From Eleginops maclovinus (taxonomy: Eukaryota > Chordata > Actinopteri > Perciformes > Eleginopidae), in the NCBI RefSeq assembly GCF_036324505.1, contig NC_086355.1:23089018-23153017 (forward strand): a stretch of DNA of 64,000 nucleotides, given 5' to 3'. A model generated the notes under the pieces. It did not search any database. It saw nothing but the letters and a program-made list of their open reading frames with translations, and was not told the DNA's origin. A program made the translations under genes and the position numbers. This document shows positions 37,540-50,109 of the stretch, in pieces. Every line of letters starts with the position of its first letter. Position 1 is the first letter of the stretch.

Positions 37540-39565
37540 ACTGTCATAAAAAAAAACACTTCTAACTGTGTCACTTCCTTACACACTGTAGCGCTTAGCC
37601 CCACACACATGGGTTTCTATACTGAAGCCTTAAAATATATATTTAAAAGTGGTACCGGAGTTAAGTCAGGGGGAAATATTGCCTTTGTTTGGGACTACTT
37701 TCAGCCATGGATTAATACATGTGATGCTGCATGGCAACAGGGTAGTGCTTGTTGTATCGACAAATGGAGCAACAGTGACCATTTTTGAAAATGTTGAATG
37801 TACATTTATGACTGTCAATAAATATATTATGAGACACAATGCAGACACTCCCAACTGATGGACATGATGGTTTTAATCTGTGTGAAAATGTATTAACATC
37901 ATCATTCTTGCTTTTGAATATTTATTACATACACATCTGAGAAAATGTATGCAGCTTTAGGAAACATGCTCCTATTTTACTTAATTTTAAACATAAAATC
38001 CTTTTTCTTGTAATTATTACAGCAAAAGTCAAGATAATTATAAATATGAAAACTGTTTTTTAGGACTAAACTGAGGATGTATTGTATGTGCAATTCTCCG
38101 CTTGAGATGTTTGGCATTCAATTTATACTTTAATTCAATTTAATGGTGCCCTGTTATACAAAATGCACCTTTTAATGTCTTCCCTGTGTGTGAAGAGACT
38201 CAGAAATTGTCAGCAGAAATGTTCTCTTTCCCTCCTGATCCGAGTATGTGAAAGCAGCTCAAAAAAGTTTGGTTTCGGGTGTATACGTGTCTGAAAATAC
38301 TTCTTTGATTTTTTTTGGGTCTGACCAAAAGTGATTCATTTTTTCTTTTATTCTGAGATTAGGTCTGAATTCTGAAAATAAAAAAATAAAATCAGTGACT
38401 CTTAAATGAAATAAGTTTGGCCCTAATCATCTTCCGTAAATCACATACAGTACTCCTGTTGGCTCCTCTTATGTCAAAAGGAAAAACAATGTCTTTAAAG
38501 TTAATATTGACCACTCTGACCACCTTCAGACTCTAGAGCGAGATCTGTTCCCTCTCCATCATGGCCGCCTCCATCACCTCCCACCTCCTCCTCCTCCCCT
38601 TCCCTCTGACAGTGTGGCAATGTCATATTTTAAGAGGCCATTTACACTAAGCTATTTATCTGCACACCCTCGGAGGAGCGAGGCAGGGTGGCATCGGAGA
38701 TTAGCGGGCGGAGGCAGACGTATTTATTTGGCTGTAACAGCGTGAGAGGAGCGGGAATGTTGACAGCGCCGTCGCTCGTCAAAAAACATTGACCTTGTGA
38801 AAGAGAGTGAGGGTTCTTTGTGTCCAGTGTCAGATATGAGCCTGCACTGCTGATATCAGTCTGTTAAGCTTATTTGGTCCCACTACATTCATCTTTTGTG
38901 TGTTATTTCTTCTTCCTCTTCGCACAGGGAATACAAAAAATCGAGTACATATGTAGGGAAAGAGACAGGCGGAGCAACAGGGAGGATGTGAGAGACCTCC
39001 TCTCTATTTCCCTCAGCTGTCGGTGGAACAGCCATATTTTTCAGGATGTAGCAGCATGTGGGCCCAGGCTCTGTTTGTCCAGGATGACACCCTTCACATC
39101 CATTCATCAACGTCCCCCTCATACTGACACTGACCTTGTGCCTCTGCCTGTGTGTGCGTGTGTGTGTGTGTTTGTGTGGGAGAAAATGAGGGAAAGACAG
39201 GTTTGAAATGAGTGATGGGATGTAATCAGTTGTATGTTCTTGGGTGGTATTTTAATTTGAATGTGCTTGCTTGTGCAATGCTCTCCCTGCTGCACACACA
39301 AAAAAAGAAAATCCGGTGCATGGATCTAGGCCAGAGAACTCGACGGATTGAAGTTGACACAAATAAAATCAAAGGGGACACACTGCAGGCAAAATCCACT
39401 TTTGTCAAACAGTTAATAGAGTTTGTGTCCTTTCAGACAAGTGGAAACACTTATGCAATGCACAGACTTTGTCCATTAGGTCTTTAGATTTGTTGTGAAT
39501 ATATTCAAACCAGGCATTGAAATTATGCCTAATTTGCAGGTTTTAAACTTAACATAATTCTGCCA
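37540..39565. other. unassigned non-coding DNA
   Basis: Mixed sequence. A GC-rich complex block lies at 38520-38830, and a short GT repeat at 39156-39171. No gene is recognised. Confidence 0.35.
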
Positions 39566-39733
39566 ATTTTCAGGTTTATATCAGTGTTTAGTGTCTCCAC
39601 TGGGACATGTCTCCATGCTTTAATATTCAGAAAGTTCTTTATTTTTCTCATACCTCCTGTGCTGCAGCACTTCTTTTCACCCTCTGTCTGAAACCAGAGC
39701 CAAGTCTGCTCTGATTGGTCAGCTGGCCGTTTT
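39566..39733 (-). mobile_element. MITE family A, half copy
   Basis: It runs from the TCAGGTTTATATCAG end through CTCTTTATTTTTCTCATACC and CACCCTCTGTCTGAAACCAG, then stops abruptly at AGCTGGCCG. Confidence 0.75.
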
Positions 39734-40016
39734 TTTGTTAATACATTTTCATACTCTTAAACCTCCACTTCAGTACACCAAACTGTTTAGTTTCATTCCT
39801 ATCTATATTCCGAAAGTCTTTCCACAGGGGTGTGGTCATACATCATCTGCAGTCTGATTTATAGAGCATTTTATCACTAAAAGCTGCCTTTTTTAGGGGG
39901 CTGTTGACAGTTTTATGATTTATGGAGTGATAGAAAGATACATCCAAAAGCTCCTCTGTTAAAAAATCTGACTGGAATTTTGAACCTGGCTTCATCTCTG
40001 TTTTGGAAAGTTGTGC

Positions 40017-40496
<480 letters not shown>

Positions 40497-40607
40497 TTAC
40501 ATATTTAAACTAAACATTTCAGTGAACCTGGATAACAAAAATAATATGGACTATGAACTGTTTCATAATGACATCTATTAGTCGAAAGTGTTAAGATGTG
40601 CACTCGT

Positions 40608-40750
40608 ACAGTGTCTTGCAAAAGTATTCAACCCTGGATATTTTAAAAAGAAAATGTCCAACTAAAGCTGAGCTTTAAGTTCATTTTCATCTGTACTTTA
40701 TGTAATAGGCCAACACTAAATAGTCCAAATTTGGGAGTAAAAAAAAAGGC
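40608..40750. mobile_element. Tc1/mariner-like transposon end (remnant)
   Basis: ACAGTGTCTTGCAAAAGTAT followed by TCAACCC, and then TGTAATAGGCCAACACTAAA and TAGTCCAAAT, match the layout of the long terminal inverted repeats of fish Tc1-like elements. TA precedes the CAGTG start. The opposite end and the transposase are absent. Confidence 0.6.
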
Positions 40751-41020
40751 ACTGAAAGGTAGTGTGTACATATGTATCTATTTGTTTATTGGACATAGAG
40801 GTAGTGATAAGGTTTGGTTCACCGCCTTAAAAGAGTTGGGACCCCGGACTGGTCAGGTGATTGAGAGCCAAACGTAGCCAGACATTTGTTATTCTAACAT
40901 CTTAATGATTTCGCCTTTTAAACCGCACAAGACTGCAGTCCCTCCAGGTGCCCATGTGACAGATGGCTGGCCCGGGCGGGGGTCCCTCCTTCTGCAGGTT
41001 ATAGATGGACACCTTGTCTG

Positions 41021-41021
<1 letters not shown>

Positions 41022-41074
<53 letters not shown>

Positions 41075-41078
41075 ACAC
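41022..41078. repeat. (CA)n microsatellite
   Basis: About 28 CA units with one AA interruption near 41068. Confidence 0.97.
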
Positions 41079-41651
41079 GGAAGGAGAAATAGGCAATTAA
41101 GGCCAGTACAGAGGAAAAAAAGAGGCTGATGATGATAGAGTTATACGTTCCACGCCTTGTGTCCTGAACATTCCCCCACACGAACGGACAAGCTGTGACT
41201 TTTCCAAGGGCAAACATGAGGAAGATAAATTAGTCTGACTTGTTGTATCACCAGAAATCAGTTAATTCAAAGGGTTTTGGTTCCACATGTTTATACTGAG
41301 GGTCATCGAAACGCAAGGTTTACATTTATGGATACATGTCTGTCTAAAGCTTACAACAGGAAACAATTATCATATTATTCAATGAGAGAAACAGCTGCTT
41401 GGAAGTTCATGGACAAAAAAGTATATGTGACATATAACCACCTTCAGTATGTCAGCTGCAAAAGACGTCAGCGGAAACACCCTGGAGTTCAGCAATACTG
41501 GAAACACAGCAACTGATATGTAGTTCAATTGTCATGCAAAGGGTTTAAGCACATTTACAAACTCAGTGTTCAAATGTCTTTTTTGGACACATTAATGGCG
41601 CCAGGGACTGCAATGTAGGTCAATACTTTTCCCAGATTGAAATACCTTAAA

Positions 41652-41778
41652 CATGGATGGATGGATGGATGGATGGATGGATGGATGGATGGATGGATGG
41701 ATGGATGGATGGATGGATGGATGGATGGATGGATGGATGGATGGATGGATGGATGCATGGATGCATGGATGGATGGAT
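41652..41778. repeat. (ATGG)n tetranucleotide repeat, ~31 units
   Basis: An ATGG/GGAT array with two ATGC variants near its right end. Trp-Met-Asp-Gly and His-Pro-Ser-Ile frames across it are artefacts. Confidence 0.97.
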
Positions 41779-41889
41779 TGTCATATCTTTTAATAACAAT
41801 AGTCCTTCCCCTCAGGGTGTATTGTAATTTGATGATCCCATCAGCTCAACATTTTTTTGACCATGACTTTCCTTTATGACCAAATACCA

Positions 41890-42130
41890 GCAAAACCGAC
41901 AGTGACGTCCACCTGTATTTCGTGTTTAGTGCATATTAGCACATGTTAGCATGTTAAAATGCTAAGCTAAGATGGTTAACATTTGTGTCAAACATTATAC
42001 CTGCTAAATTGTCATTGTGAGTTTGTTTCCAAACTAGAAATTGCATTTATCAGCCTCATTGAGCCATTAGCATATAGCATGTAGACATTTGTGCACAGCT
42101 GATGCAAATCTAACCAAATAATAATATAAC
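41890..42130. repeat. degraded TTAGCATG-rich dispersed repeat
   Basis: The run CATGTTAGCATGTTAAAATG, then CTAAGCTAAGATGG and TTATACCTGCTAAAT, resembles a common fish repeat built on GCTAACATGTTAGC words. It is heavily diverged with no visible ends. Confidence 0.4.
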
Positions 42131-42624
42131 TAAACCACTAACATCACAGTGGTAACATCTACAACTTGGGAAGAAAGTAAGAAGGTAATATTTTCCAAAA
42201 TGTTGAGCTACGCCTTTTAGACTTCTCTCAGAGAGCAAATACTTTTTTTCCAAATCTCATAAAAATTGACATTTTAGCTCACTGACTAATGCAACATTAA
42301 ATCAAGACCACAAAGAACCAAACAGGGACCAGGTAGATGTTTCAATGTGCTTTGGTTAGACATGAATGAATGTGATTGAAATAGACTGGTAATGATTACT
42401 TAAAAGCATTTTACCACTTCCTGTTCACTCGTCTCAAAGTCCATGTTTTTTGTTTGTAGTCAGCAGCCTGAAATTAGATCTGTGGTTCAAACAAACTCAA
42501 GTGATTTCTACCTTTGTTCAACAAAATAAAAGTCAGTGAATGCTCCACTGGGGAATGTCTGAATCTTCTATGAGTTTTATAAACATCGGTTGGTAACAAG
42601 TGACTAAATTATAAAACTAAACGT

Positions 42625-42890
42625 CATCGCACTCCGCCTTTAGCTTAGCGGTGGTGACGCACAGCCGTGATGTAGTTTGTTTATAGCATTGCGTTAGCTT
42701 AGTTCTTTGAGGGCATTTATGTTTGAAAAATCCCAAAGTTGTGCAAATATATGGAGAGTATCCTGCTCTGTTTCCTCAGAGCTTATTTTCTACGATATAA
42801 TGGAATCCAACGGGGGAATCCCATTGCTTTCTGTTGAGGGAGCCCTTGTGATGAACTTCCTGGTCGGCCTACAAAAATCGCACCACTCAG
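42625..42890 (+). repeat. dispersed repeat family E (copy 2)
   Basis: It matches 16005-16258 over about 230 bp in the same orientation, including TTAGCGGTGGTGACGCACAG, GTGATGTAGTTTGTTTA and GAATCCCATTGCTTT. No protein. Confidence 0.75.
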
Positions 42891-43785
42891 ACATGCCCCA
42901 CTGTACTTCGCTAAAACAAATTAAACAGACATGTACACACTGAATGGTATACAACATTTTGCATCCTTGTACATTTAGATAAAAATGCTTTCTTGTTATG
43001 CAGTAAAAACATAATTCAGAGCATTTCATTACAGTTCTCTCAAATAGAAATGTACTTCTGTTTTTCTAATTTGCAACTGAAAATGAGAAGTATGCTGCAC
43101 AGGGCCTATCCCTTGATATAGGAATTGGGAACATCAATTGGTTTCTGTTTCTTCTTAAATTTGGTCGCAGCAGATTCATTGGAGATTTGTTCTTGGTCAT
43201 GCTCAATTTTATAAGTATTTCTTCCAGCTATCCTTAAATATCTTGCTATTTGTAGCAGGCTCCTGCTTGGTGCCTGGAACATGTTGTTTCCCATGAAAAA
43301 AAGAGGAAGAAAATGAACAGACAAAGCCATTCACAGTTTGCTTTGTCCAAGCAAATTAGACATCCTGATCACATAATGGACTGAGTTATTTTTGATAATC
43401 AAAATTCTCTTGAAGAGGCAATCTGTGGTGATTTCATCAGTGCACTGTCCTCTGAGAGCCTCTCTTCCCCTTGCCCCGCTCTCCTCTCTGTGTCTCTGTG
43501 ATGAATTCCGAGCAGCTGAGTGACGACAGAAGCTTTGTTCTGTGAGCCTGATTGATTAAGAACCCCGGCCACAAACAAATTAAAAGACTTTCAATCTTGT
43601 AAATCTTGATCTTGAATTGTCTTTGGATCTTTGAAGTTTCTCAGTAAAACCTTTAAAGTGACAGTCCACCAAAAAACATCCATTGTAGATATGAAATACC
43701 CAACTTAACTTTAAGAATTAATAAGAATTAAGTTTGCTAAATCATTTAAATCAATGGATGGATGGATAGATTAATAAATAGATGG
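42891..43785. other. unassigned non-coding DNA
   Basis: A C/T-rich, more complex segment lies at 43430-43570. No gene is recognised. Confidence 0.4.
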
Positions 43786-44060
43786 ATAGATACTTTACTG
43801 ACTCCAAATTGGGGAATTATTTTGTCACAGCAGCAGCGTGTTCAGGCATTAACATATTTAAAAGGTGGAATAAAGTATGAACATAATCAAATATAATACA
43901 GCAGCAAATATAAATTAATAGTAGGACATATATCACAAATAATACGCAGTATAAAATATACTGGATAAATTAAAATGTTCTATAAAACATCAAGATACTG
44001 CAGCAACAAAAATGCAGATTTATACTGCAGCAAATAACCAAATAAAGAACAAGAAAATTC
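43786..44060 (-). mobile_element. old LINE/SINE tail with GATA/GGAT simple repeat
   Basis: Read on the minus strand, a degraded GAGTCAGTAAAGTATC tail leads into ATCC/ATCT units (plus strand 43752-43792). The A/T-rich interior (43860-44060) is typical of such tails. Strongly diverged. Confidence 0.4.
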
Positions 44061-44743
44061 ATCGAAGATATGTCCTAATGACGTGCGACAAAACTTCCCT
44101 TCACAGGGCAAGTTGCCCGTCAGTCAAGAGGAGGGGGGAAATGCCTTGATGAAGTTTTCAGCCCCCCGGGGGTGTAAATCACGCTGGTGCTGACCTGTAT
44201 ATTAGCTCTTTATGCCGTGTTTACGACCGTAGACAAATCAGTTAGCCCGCAGGATATTTACACTAGCTCCCTGACAGCCCCCCCCCCCACCAGCTTCAGT
44301 AGTGCTTTAGCTCGCTGCAGGCCTCCATGATTGTTAACCCTCCTCTCGCCCCCCCAACACACACACACTCTCCCTGGGTCCGGTTATTTATGGTATGAGT
44401 GCACAGTCACCTTCCGTCCAATTAAAGCTGAGTGCTGGCTTTGTGCAGCCCCCTGTTCATCATGTCCCTCACAGGGACTGTATGGGTTAGGGGTGGGGGG
44501 GGGGGGTGCTTTCCCTCTGACCTGCGCTCTGGGCTCTGGCTTTAAGGGAAATGCCGCTGGATTCCAACCACTAAATATATATTATTCCCATGATGCTCGA
44601 CAGTTCAATTTGTAGAGTCAGAAGCTAAAGGCACAATCAACACAATGCATTATGGGTGAGCTTCAACTGTTCCCTCTGCTCAGCACATTCTGTAGAAACA
44701 GCACAATATTCAAAATACACTTACAGTACTGCTAACAGTATCA
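44061..44743. other. unassigned, GC-rich non-coding block
   Basis: Contains C and G homopolymers (44280-44289, 44495-44506) and otherwise complex sequence. No supported gene. Confidence 0.35.
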
Positions 44744-44960
44744 GAATCAGAATCCCTTTATTTGTCCCGCAGCGGGGAAATATACAGCGTTACAGCAAAA
44801 GTGACATAAAAGGCTAGCAATAATCAAGAATCTCACTCGTTACAGAGAAAAGGCACACATTTGTTATAAAACAAGTACAGATAAAGACAAAAAAGTACTA
44901 ATCCATGGCTAAAAACACTCAGTGAACATATGAAGGTTTGATTTACTATAAAAACTATGT
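44744..44960 (-). mobile_element. retroposon 3'-tail fragment
   Basis: On the minus strand it ends GGGACAAATAAAGGGATTCTGATTCTG. The ATTCTG units are a tandem tail of the kind left by target-primed insertion. A shorter relative lies near 54297-54315. Confidence 0.5.
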
Positions 44961-45917
44961 TTCTAAACAGTAGAATTGCCAAACAAGTGTATACATTGCA
45001 CATTACAGGTGTATTGCACCAAATCCAGACAGTCTGTATTGTTTGGGGGGTCAACCAGGGTCCATGGTGGTTGTATAGCCCGATAGGCTTTATTACTGTT
45101 ATATAAATAACTTATATACTTAATATACAATAAGGATTTGACATTTTCTTTGTGAAAAGACTGCTGATCTGAGCTTTCCATCGTATCACATGATCTGCAT
45201 TAGCAGATTGTTAGAGGGAGCTTGTGTCAAGGCTGTTTTAACAAATCAACTTTTGGGCCAACATGAATGAAAAGGAGATTGGAACAATTCCACGAGAACT
45301 GAGTAAACTCCATCTGCTGATGAAAGTCTTTGAATATGATTAGAAGCTCCAGAACAGCTACCAAAGAGTCCTCAGTGAGATGTTTTTTTTCCTGCAGTTC
45401 CAAGGTCAATATATGGTTTATTACATGGTTTAGTTGAATACTTGATTCTGATTGATTGTTTTGGACGTTCCAGAGGTCTGTTATTTTTTGTAGCAGAAGA
45501 ATCAAGGGACTATGTGCATTCATATCAATCCGCAGAAAGAATTATGGTAAATTTAACATCAGCTGTGGACGACACATGTTTGTTATGGACTACTTTTTAA
45601 AAACACATTTCTATATTTGTGTGTGGAGAACAAACTTTAGATTTGTCACGCTGCCTTTTGGTCTCTTACTTGAAGCTCAACTACCATCCTTTTTGTGTTT
45701 CCATCAGTTGTGCCATGACTCCGTCACACTTCTATCAGGGTTCAAATATCAAATGGAAGTTTTGACGAGCAGAACGTCTTAAAGCTGGCATCATAGTCTT
45801 ACAAACAAACAGTGGATTCCGTGGAAATACCAAAACCAACCAAGCTTTATTAAAGGAAACACATTTTCAAACAGGTCCTTACTGTTATGTGTATGTCAGA
45901 TTGAAGCTATAAAAAAC

Positions 45918-45919
<2 letters not shown>
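44961..45919. other. unassigned non-coding DNA
   Basis: AT-rich sequence with no domain-bearing frame. Confidence 0.4.
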
Positions 45920-46014
<95 letters not shown>

Positions 46015-46097
46015 ATGTGTGCGTGTGTGCGTGTGTGTGTATATGTGTGTGTGTATGTGTGTGTGTGTGTGTGTGTATGTGTGTGTGTGTGTGTGTT
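45920..46097. repeat. (GT)n microsatellite, perfect then imperfect
   Basis: A nearly perfect TG run to about 46013, then TG units interrupted by CA, CG and TA dinucleotides to 46097. Confidence 0.97.
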
Positions 46098-48149
46098 AAT
46101 GGTAATGACGGAACACGTCACCCCCTCTCTGTTACTCCTCCTGGACATTTATGTAAGCCGCAGATAACAAACAGATGGAGCACATGACTCATAAAAATAA
46201 CAAATCCCATTGCTTTTGATTTCATATGGATAATGATACGAACAGATAAGTTTGCCTTATGTTTGGGCATCATTTATATACAGCGTTGATGTGAGCTTAA
46301 ACATAAACAAGAAAAAATAACCTTAAGAAAATACAAGAAGCATCATCAGATTAGGTAAAAGGTCAATAAAGTGAGCTAGTACTGTATATACCTGCCAATC
46401 TCACACTTTGGAGATAAGTACTTCTTCCAGCAAACACAAACCAGTTTAAAATAGAAGAACGCAGAGCCTCCAAAGTGGTAGTGTTACCGTAGCACACATA
46501 TGACGCGTGCATGCTTGCCGTGCACAGTTGTGGAACATTTATGTAACCTCTATCAATTCATATTTTCACATAAATGCACAAAATTCAGTTTATCAGTCTG
46601 CACTAATGAACAAATGTGACTGACTCTAGTACCTGCTGCCCACAGCTGCTCCATAGTATAAAAAACAGCCAAGATGGAAGTGGATCAGAGTTCAGATGCA
46701 TTCATTGGACACGATTGGTCTTTGTGCCGATCGTTGTCACACCTCATCTTACATCATAACAGACCCATTTAAGCAACCCAACAAAAAAGTGTAGGCCTCA
46801 TATTCTCAAATAAAGCTACTTGAAAGGAATCCAACACGTTAGGTCACAAATATGGCGTTTTTTATCTGACAGAAAGATGTGATAGCATTGATCAGCTGGG
46901 GTACTGTTTACACACATTCTGATCCGTCTTTAGGTTTACACTGAAGACGATTTAGTAGAACCCAAAGTCTACTTGTGTGTGGGTGTAGAAATTCAAGCCT
47001 TTACTCATCTAGTCATGCATTTATTTGTTAGCTAGCTCACACACCTTCAAATATGTTTTGAAAAGAAGCTGCTTCAATATTAGTTTTCAGGTTGTTTTTT
47101 CTCATACTCATAAAACCTGACAGGTAACTGTGACTTTAAATTAACAGCTGTACAATCATTGATACACTTTTTGGAAATGTAAAAAGCACAGAAAAAAAAA
47201 AAAACATACAAAATTATGAGCAACAAATTGATTGGAATGACACATTATAGCTTTGTAGAAAAATGGTTAAAGTTTCATCTTAAAGCTGTTAAGATCTCCG
47301 TTTTGGTATATAGTTTACGGTTTTATTTTGAAATGTATCTTGTTTTGTCACTTCCTGTCTTGTCTCCTTTTTCCACCGGTTTGCCTTTGTTTTCATTTGA
47401 TACTTTTCTTTGGTTCTTAGTTTTGCATTTTGTCATCAGCTTTTTATTAATAAAAGCTTGCCCTTTGTTAGACCTTTGAACCCCTGCCTCCTCTATTGCT
47501 TCTGTGCTTTTGTCCTTTCCCCAATCCTGACAAAAGCAGTAAGAACTCAAAGGGCTCTGTTTAGAATGTATTCAAGGTTTGAGGAGCATATGGAATCTGC
47601 AGTAGATCAGGAAGTGTCTTCACTGAAACTTTAACATTGCCTGTATCCTGTTCTTATTTGTGTTTCTTAAACATGCGCCGCACACCTCTGATACTCTGGC
47701 CCCCGGCCTCTCACTGTCTGGAGAACAATCCCCCTCTTGTTGGGAGCAGACAGGCGTTTTGGAGGTGAACACAGCCAGTGGAGCTTCAGACCATTAAAAC
47801 CAGCACGACGTCTGGTGTATGCTTCAGACGCCGGAAATCCACATAAACAATGCAAGGCCTAGCTCACCCTGATGGCCTGTAATGTTCAGGAAAACTGGCT
47901 AAATGTATTACCTACAATAAATACTGCAACGTGGCACTGTAAAACAGGAGGAGCAGCATGAGGGTGATGAAGCATACCAGAGTCTGGAGTTTTAATTTAT
48001 GCAATATACATCTATGTGGAATATAATGTATTGACAATCTGTAAACCAGCTACATCTTGAGTTTTATTTGGTCACTTTTTATTTATTTATTCTTAATTAT
48101 CTGCACTAAACTTCTTATGTGAAAATGATTCTGATTCATATTCTGATTC
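46098..48149. other. unassigned DNA with a possible family I fragment
   Basis: On the minus strand 47290-47535 begins GTCAGGATTGGGG and contains GAGACAAGACAGGAAGTGAC, words shared with the repeat at 34768-35450. The rest is AT-rich with no recognised gene. Confidence 0.35.
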
Positions 48150-48479
48150 AAGGTTTCAAGGTTTTATTGGTCATATGCACAGCATATACAACGTATGTGT
48201 TGGCAATGAAAATCTTATGTCCCATGCTCCTCCAACAACTCAACATACATGGTGCAAATAATAAAAGTGTAAAAAGAGAGAAGAATATTTACAATAACAA
48301 CAATAAAGATTTAAGGATGTGAAATATATACATATGTGGAATACATTGAAAGTATTTAAATACTTTACACTGTTCAATGAGGAGGTATGGACAGATGCAT
48401 ATATTATGTATAGCAGATGTATATGGCAGATATGTATAATATATATATGTGTACTATAAACAGATATGTATGGCAGATG

Positions 48480-48485
48480 TGTATA

Positions 48486-48517
<32 letters not shown>

Positions 48518-48539
48518 TACACACATATATATATATGTG

Positions 48540-48631
<92 letters not shown>

Positions 48632-48640
48632 ACTATAAAC
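48480..48640. repeat. (TA)n-rich array in the LINE 3' untranslated region
   Basis: About 160 bp of TA repeats interrupted by TGTGTA/TACACA words. The sister LINE has only a ~25-bp TA run at the equivalent place (62624-62645). Confidence 0.92.
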
Positions 48641-48665
48641 AGATGTGAGTAGACATTCACAGAGC

Positions 48666-49964
48666 TCAGGAGTTCAGCAGTCTTATAGCCTGTGGTATAA
48701 AACTGTCTCTGAGTCTGCTGGTCTTGGTCCGGATGCTGCAGTACCGTCTGCCAGACCGCAGCAGACAGAACAGATTGTTGCTGGGGTGATGGGGGTCCTT
48801 TAATATCCTACCGGCCTTCTTCCTACACCGCTGGGTGTAGAGGTCCTCCATGGATGGCAGCTCCGTCCTGGTGATGTGCTGAGCAGTTTTCACCACCCTC
48901 TGTAGAGTCTTACGGTTGAGGGCGGTGCAACTGCCATACCAGGCGGTGATGCAGCCAGGATACTCTCGATGGTGCACCTGTAGAAGTTGCAGAGTATCCT
49001 GGAGTCCATGTTGAACTTCCGCAGCCTGCGGCGGAAGAAGAGTCGCTGTCGATCCGTCTTGGATATGACCCTGGTGTGATGTGTCCATGTCAGGTCCTCA
49101 CTGATGTTTACCCCGAGGACCCTGAAGCTGCTGACTCTCTCCACAGGAGTCCCATCGATGGTGATGGGTGTGTGTGCCTCTCTCTGCCTCTTCCTGTAGT
49201 CCACAATCAGCTCCTTTGTTTTGCTGACGTTGAGATGGAGGTTGTTGTCCTAGCACCAAGATGTCAGGGCTCTGACCTCCCCTCTGTATGCCGTCTCGTC
49301 GCCGTCTGTGATCAGGCCGATGACGTGAACAGGTAGTAGAGGACAGGGCTGAGCACACAACCCTTAAGGGTTCCGGTGTTGAGGGTCAAGGTGGAGGATG
49401 TGATGTTCCCCATCCGCACTGCCTGGGATCTGCCCATCAAGAAGCTCAGGATCCAGTCACAGAGGGTGCTGTTGAGCCCGAGGTCCCTGAGCTTAATGAT
49501 GAGCTTGGAGGGCACAATAGTGTTGAATGCTGAACTGTAGTCAATGAACAGCATTTTCACATAAGTGTTCCTCTGGTCCAGGTGGGAGAGGGCAGTGTGG
49601 AGGGTGAGGGAGATGGCATCATCCGCGGACCTGTTTGCCCTGTAGGCAAACTGCAGGGGGTCCAGTGAGTCAGGGAGGGAGGAGGTGATAAAAGTTTTGA
49701 CTAACCACTCAAAGCACTTCACGATGATGGAGGTGAGTGCAACTGGGCGGTAGTCATTGAGGCAGATGGGTTTTGTCTTTTTGGGGACAGGGACAATGAT
49801 GGACTCTTTAATTTAAAACATGTGGGGACTACAGACTGGAGCAGTGACCTATTGAAAATGTCTGCCACACATCTGCCAGCTGAACAGCACTTGTACGGAC
49901 ATTTGGGAATGTCCGTACAGTAATCCGCGGCACGACGTCCTCGATGCATTTGCCGATGTAGCAA
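48666..49964 (-). pseudogene. LINE family D reverse-transcriptase region lacking the FADD box
   Basis: The minus-strand frames read [19 protein letters not shown], then [33 protein letters not shown] (first catalytic Asp) and [15 protein letters not shown]. They jump to [22 protein letters not shown] sequence in another frame. Comparison with the sister copy (61858-61918) shows a 61-bp deletion that removes the FADD catalytic pair and shifts the frame. TAG and TGA stops follow before the C-terminal [14 protein letters not shown] and [20 protein letters not shown] segments. The copy cannot encode an active enzyme. Confidence 0.9.
49892..49919. repeat. perfect 12-bp hairpin at the LINE internal deletion point
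   Basis: TGTACGGACATT and AATGTCCGTACA are perfect inverted arms separated by TGGG. The position coincides with the place where the linker between endonuclease and reverse transcriptase is missing. Confidence 0.85.
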
Positions 49965-50109
49965 ATGACCGCGTCAGTGTGTGTGTGTTTATATCGTCCT
50001 CCTCAAACACACACCACTCCGTGATGCCAAAGCAGTGGTGGAGAGCAGAGTCAGACTGCTCCGACCAACGCTGCACTGTCCTGGTCACAGGTCGATCCCT
50101 CTTCAGTCT

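Noticed and set aside
41570..41879. CRISPR-like regular repeat and Trp-Met-Asp-Gly / His-Pro-Ser-Ile proteins
   Set aside because: It is a plain ATGG tandem array with no spacers.
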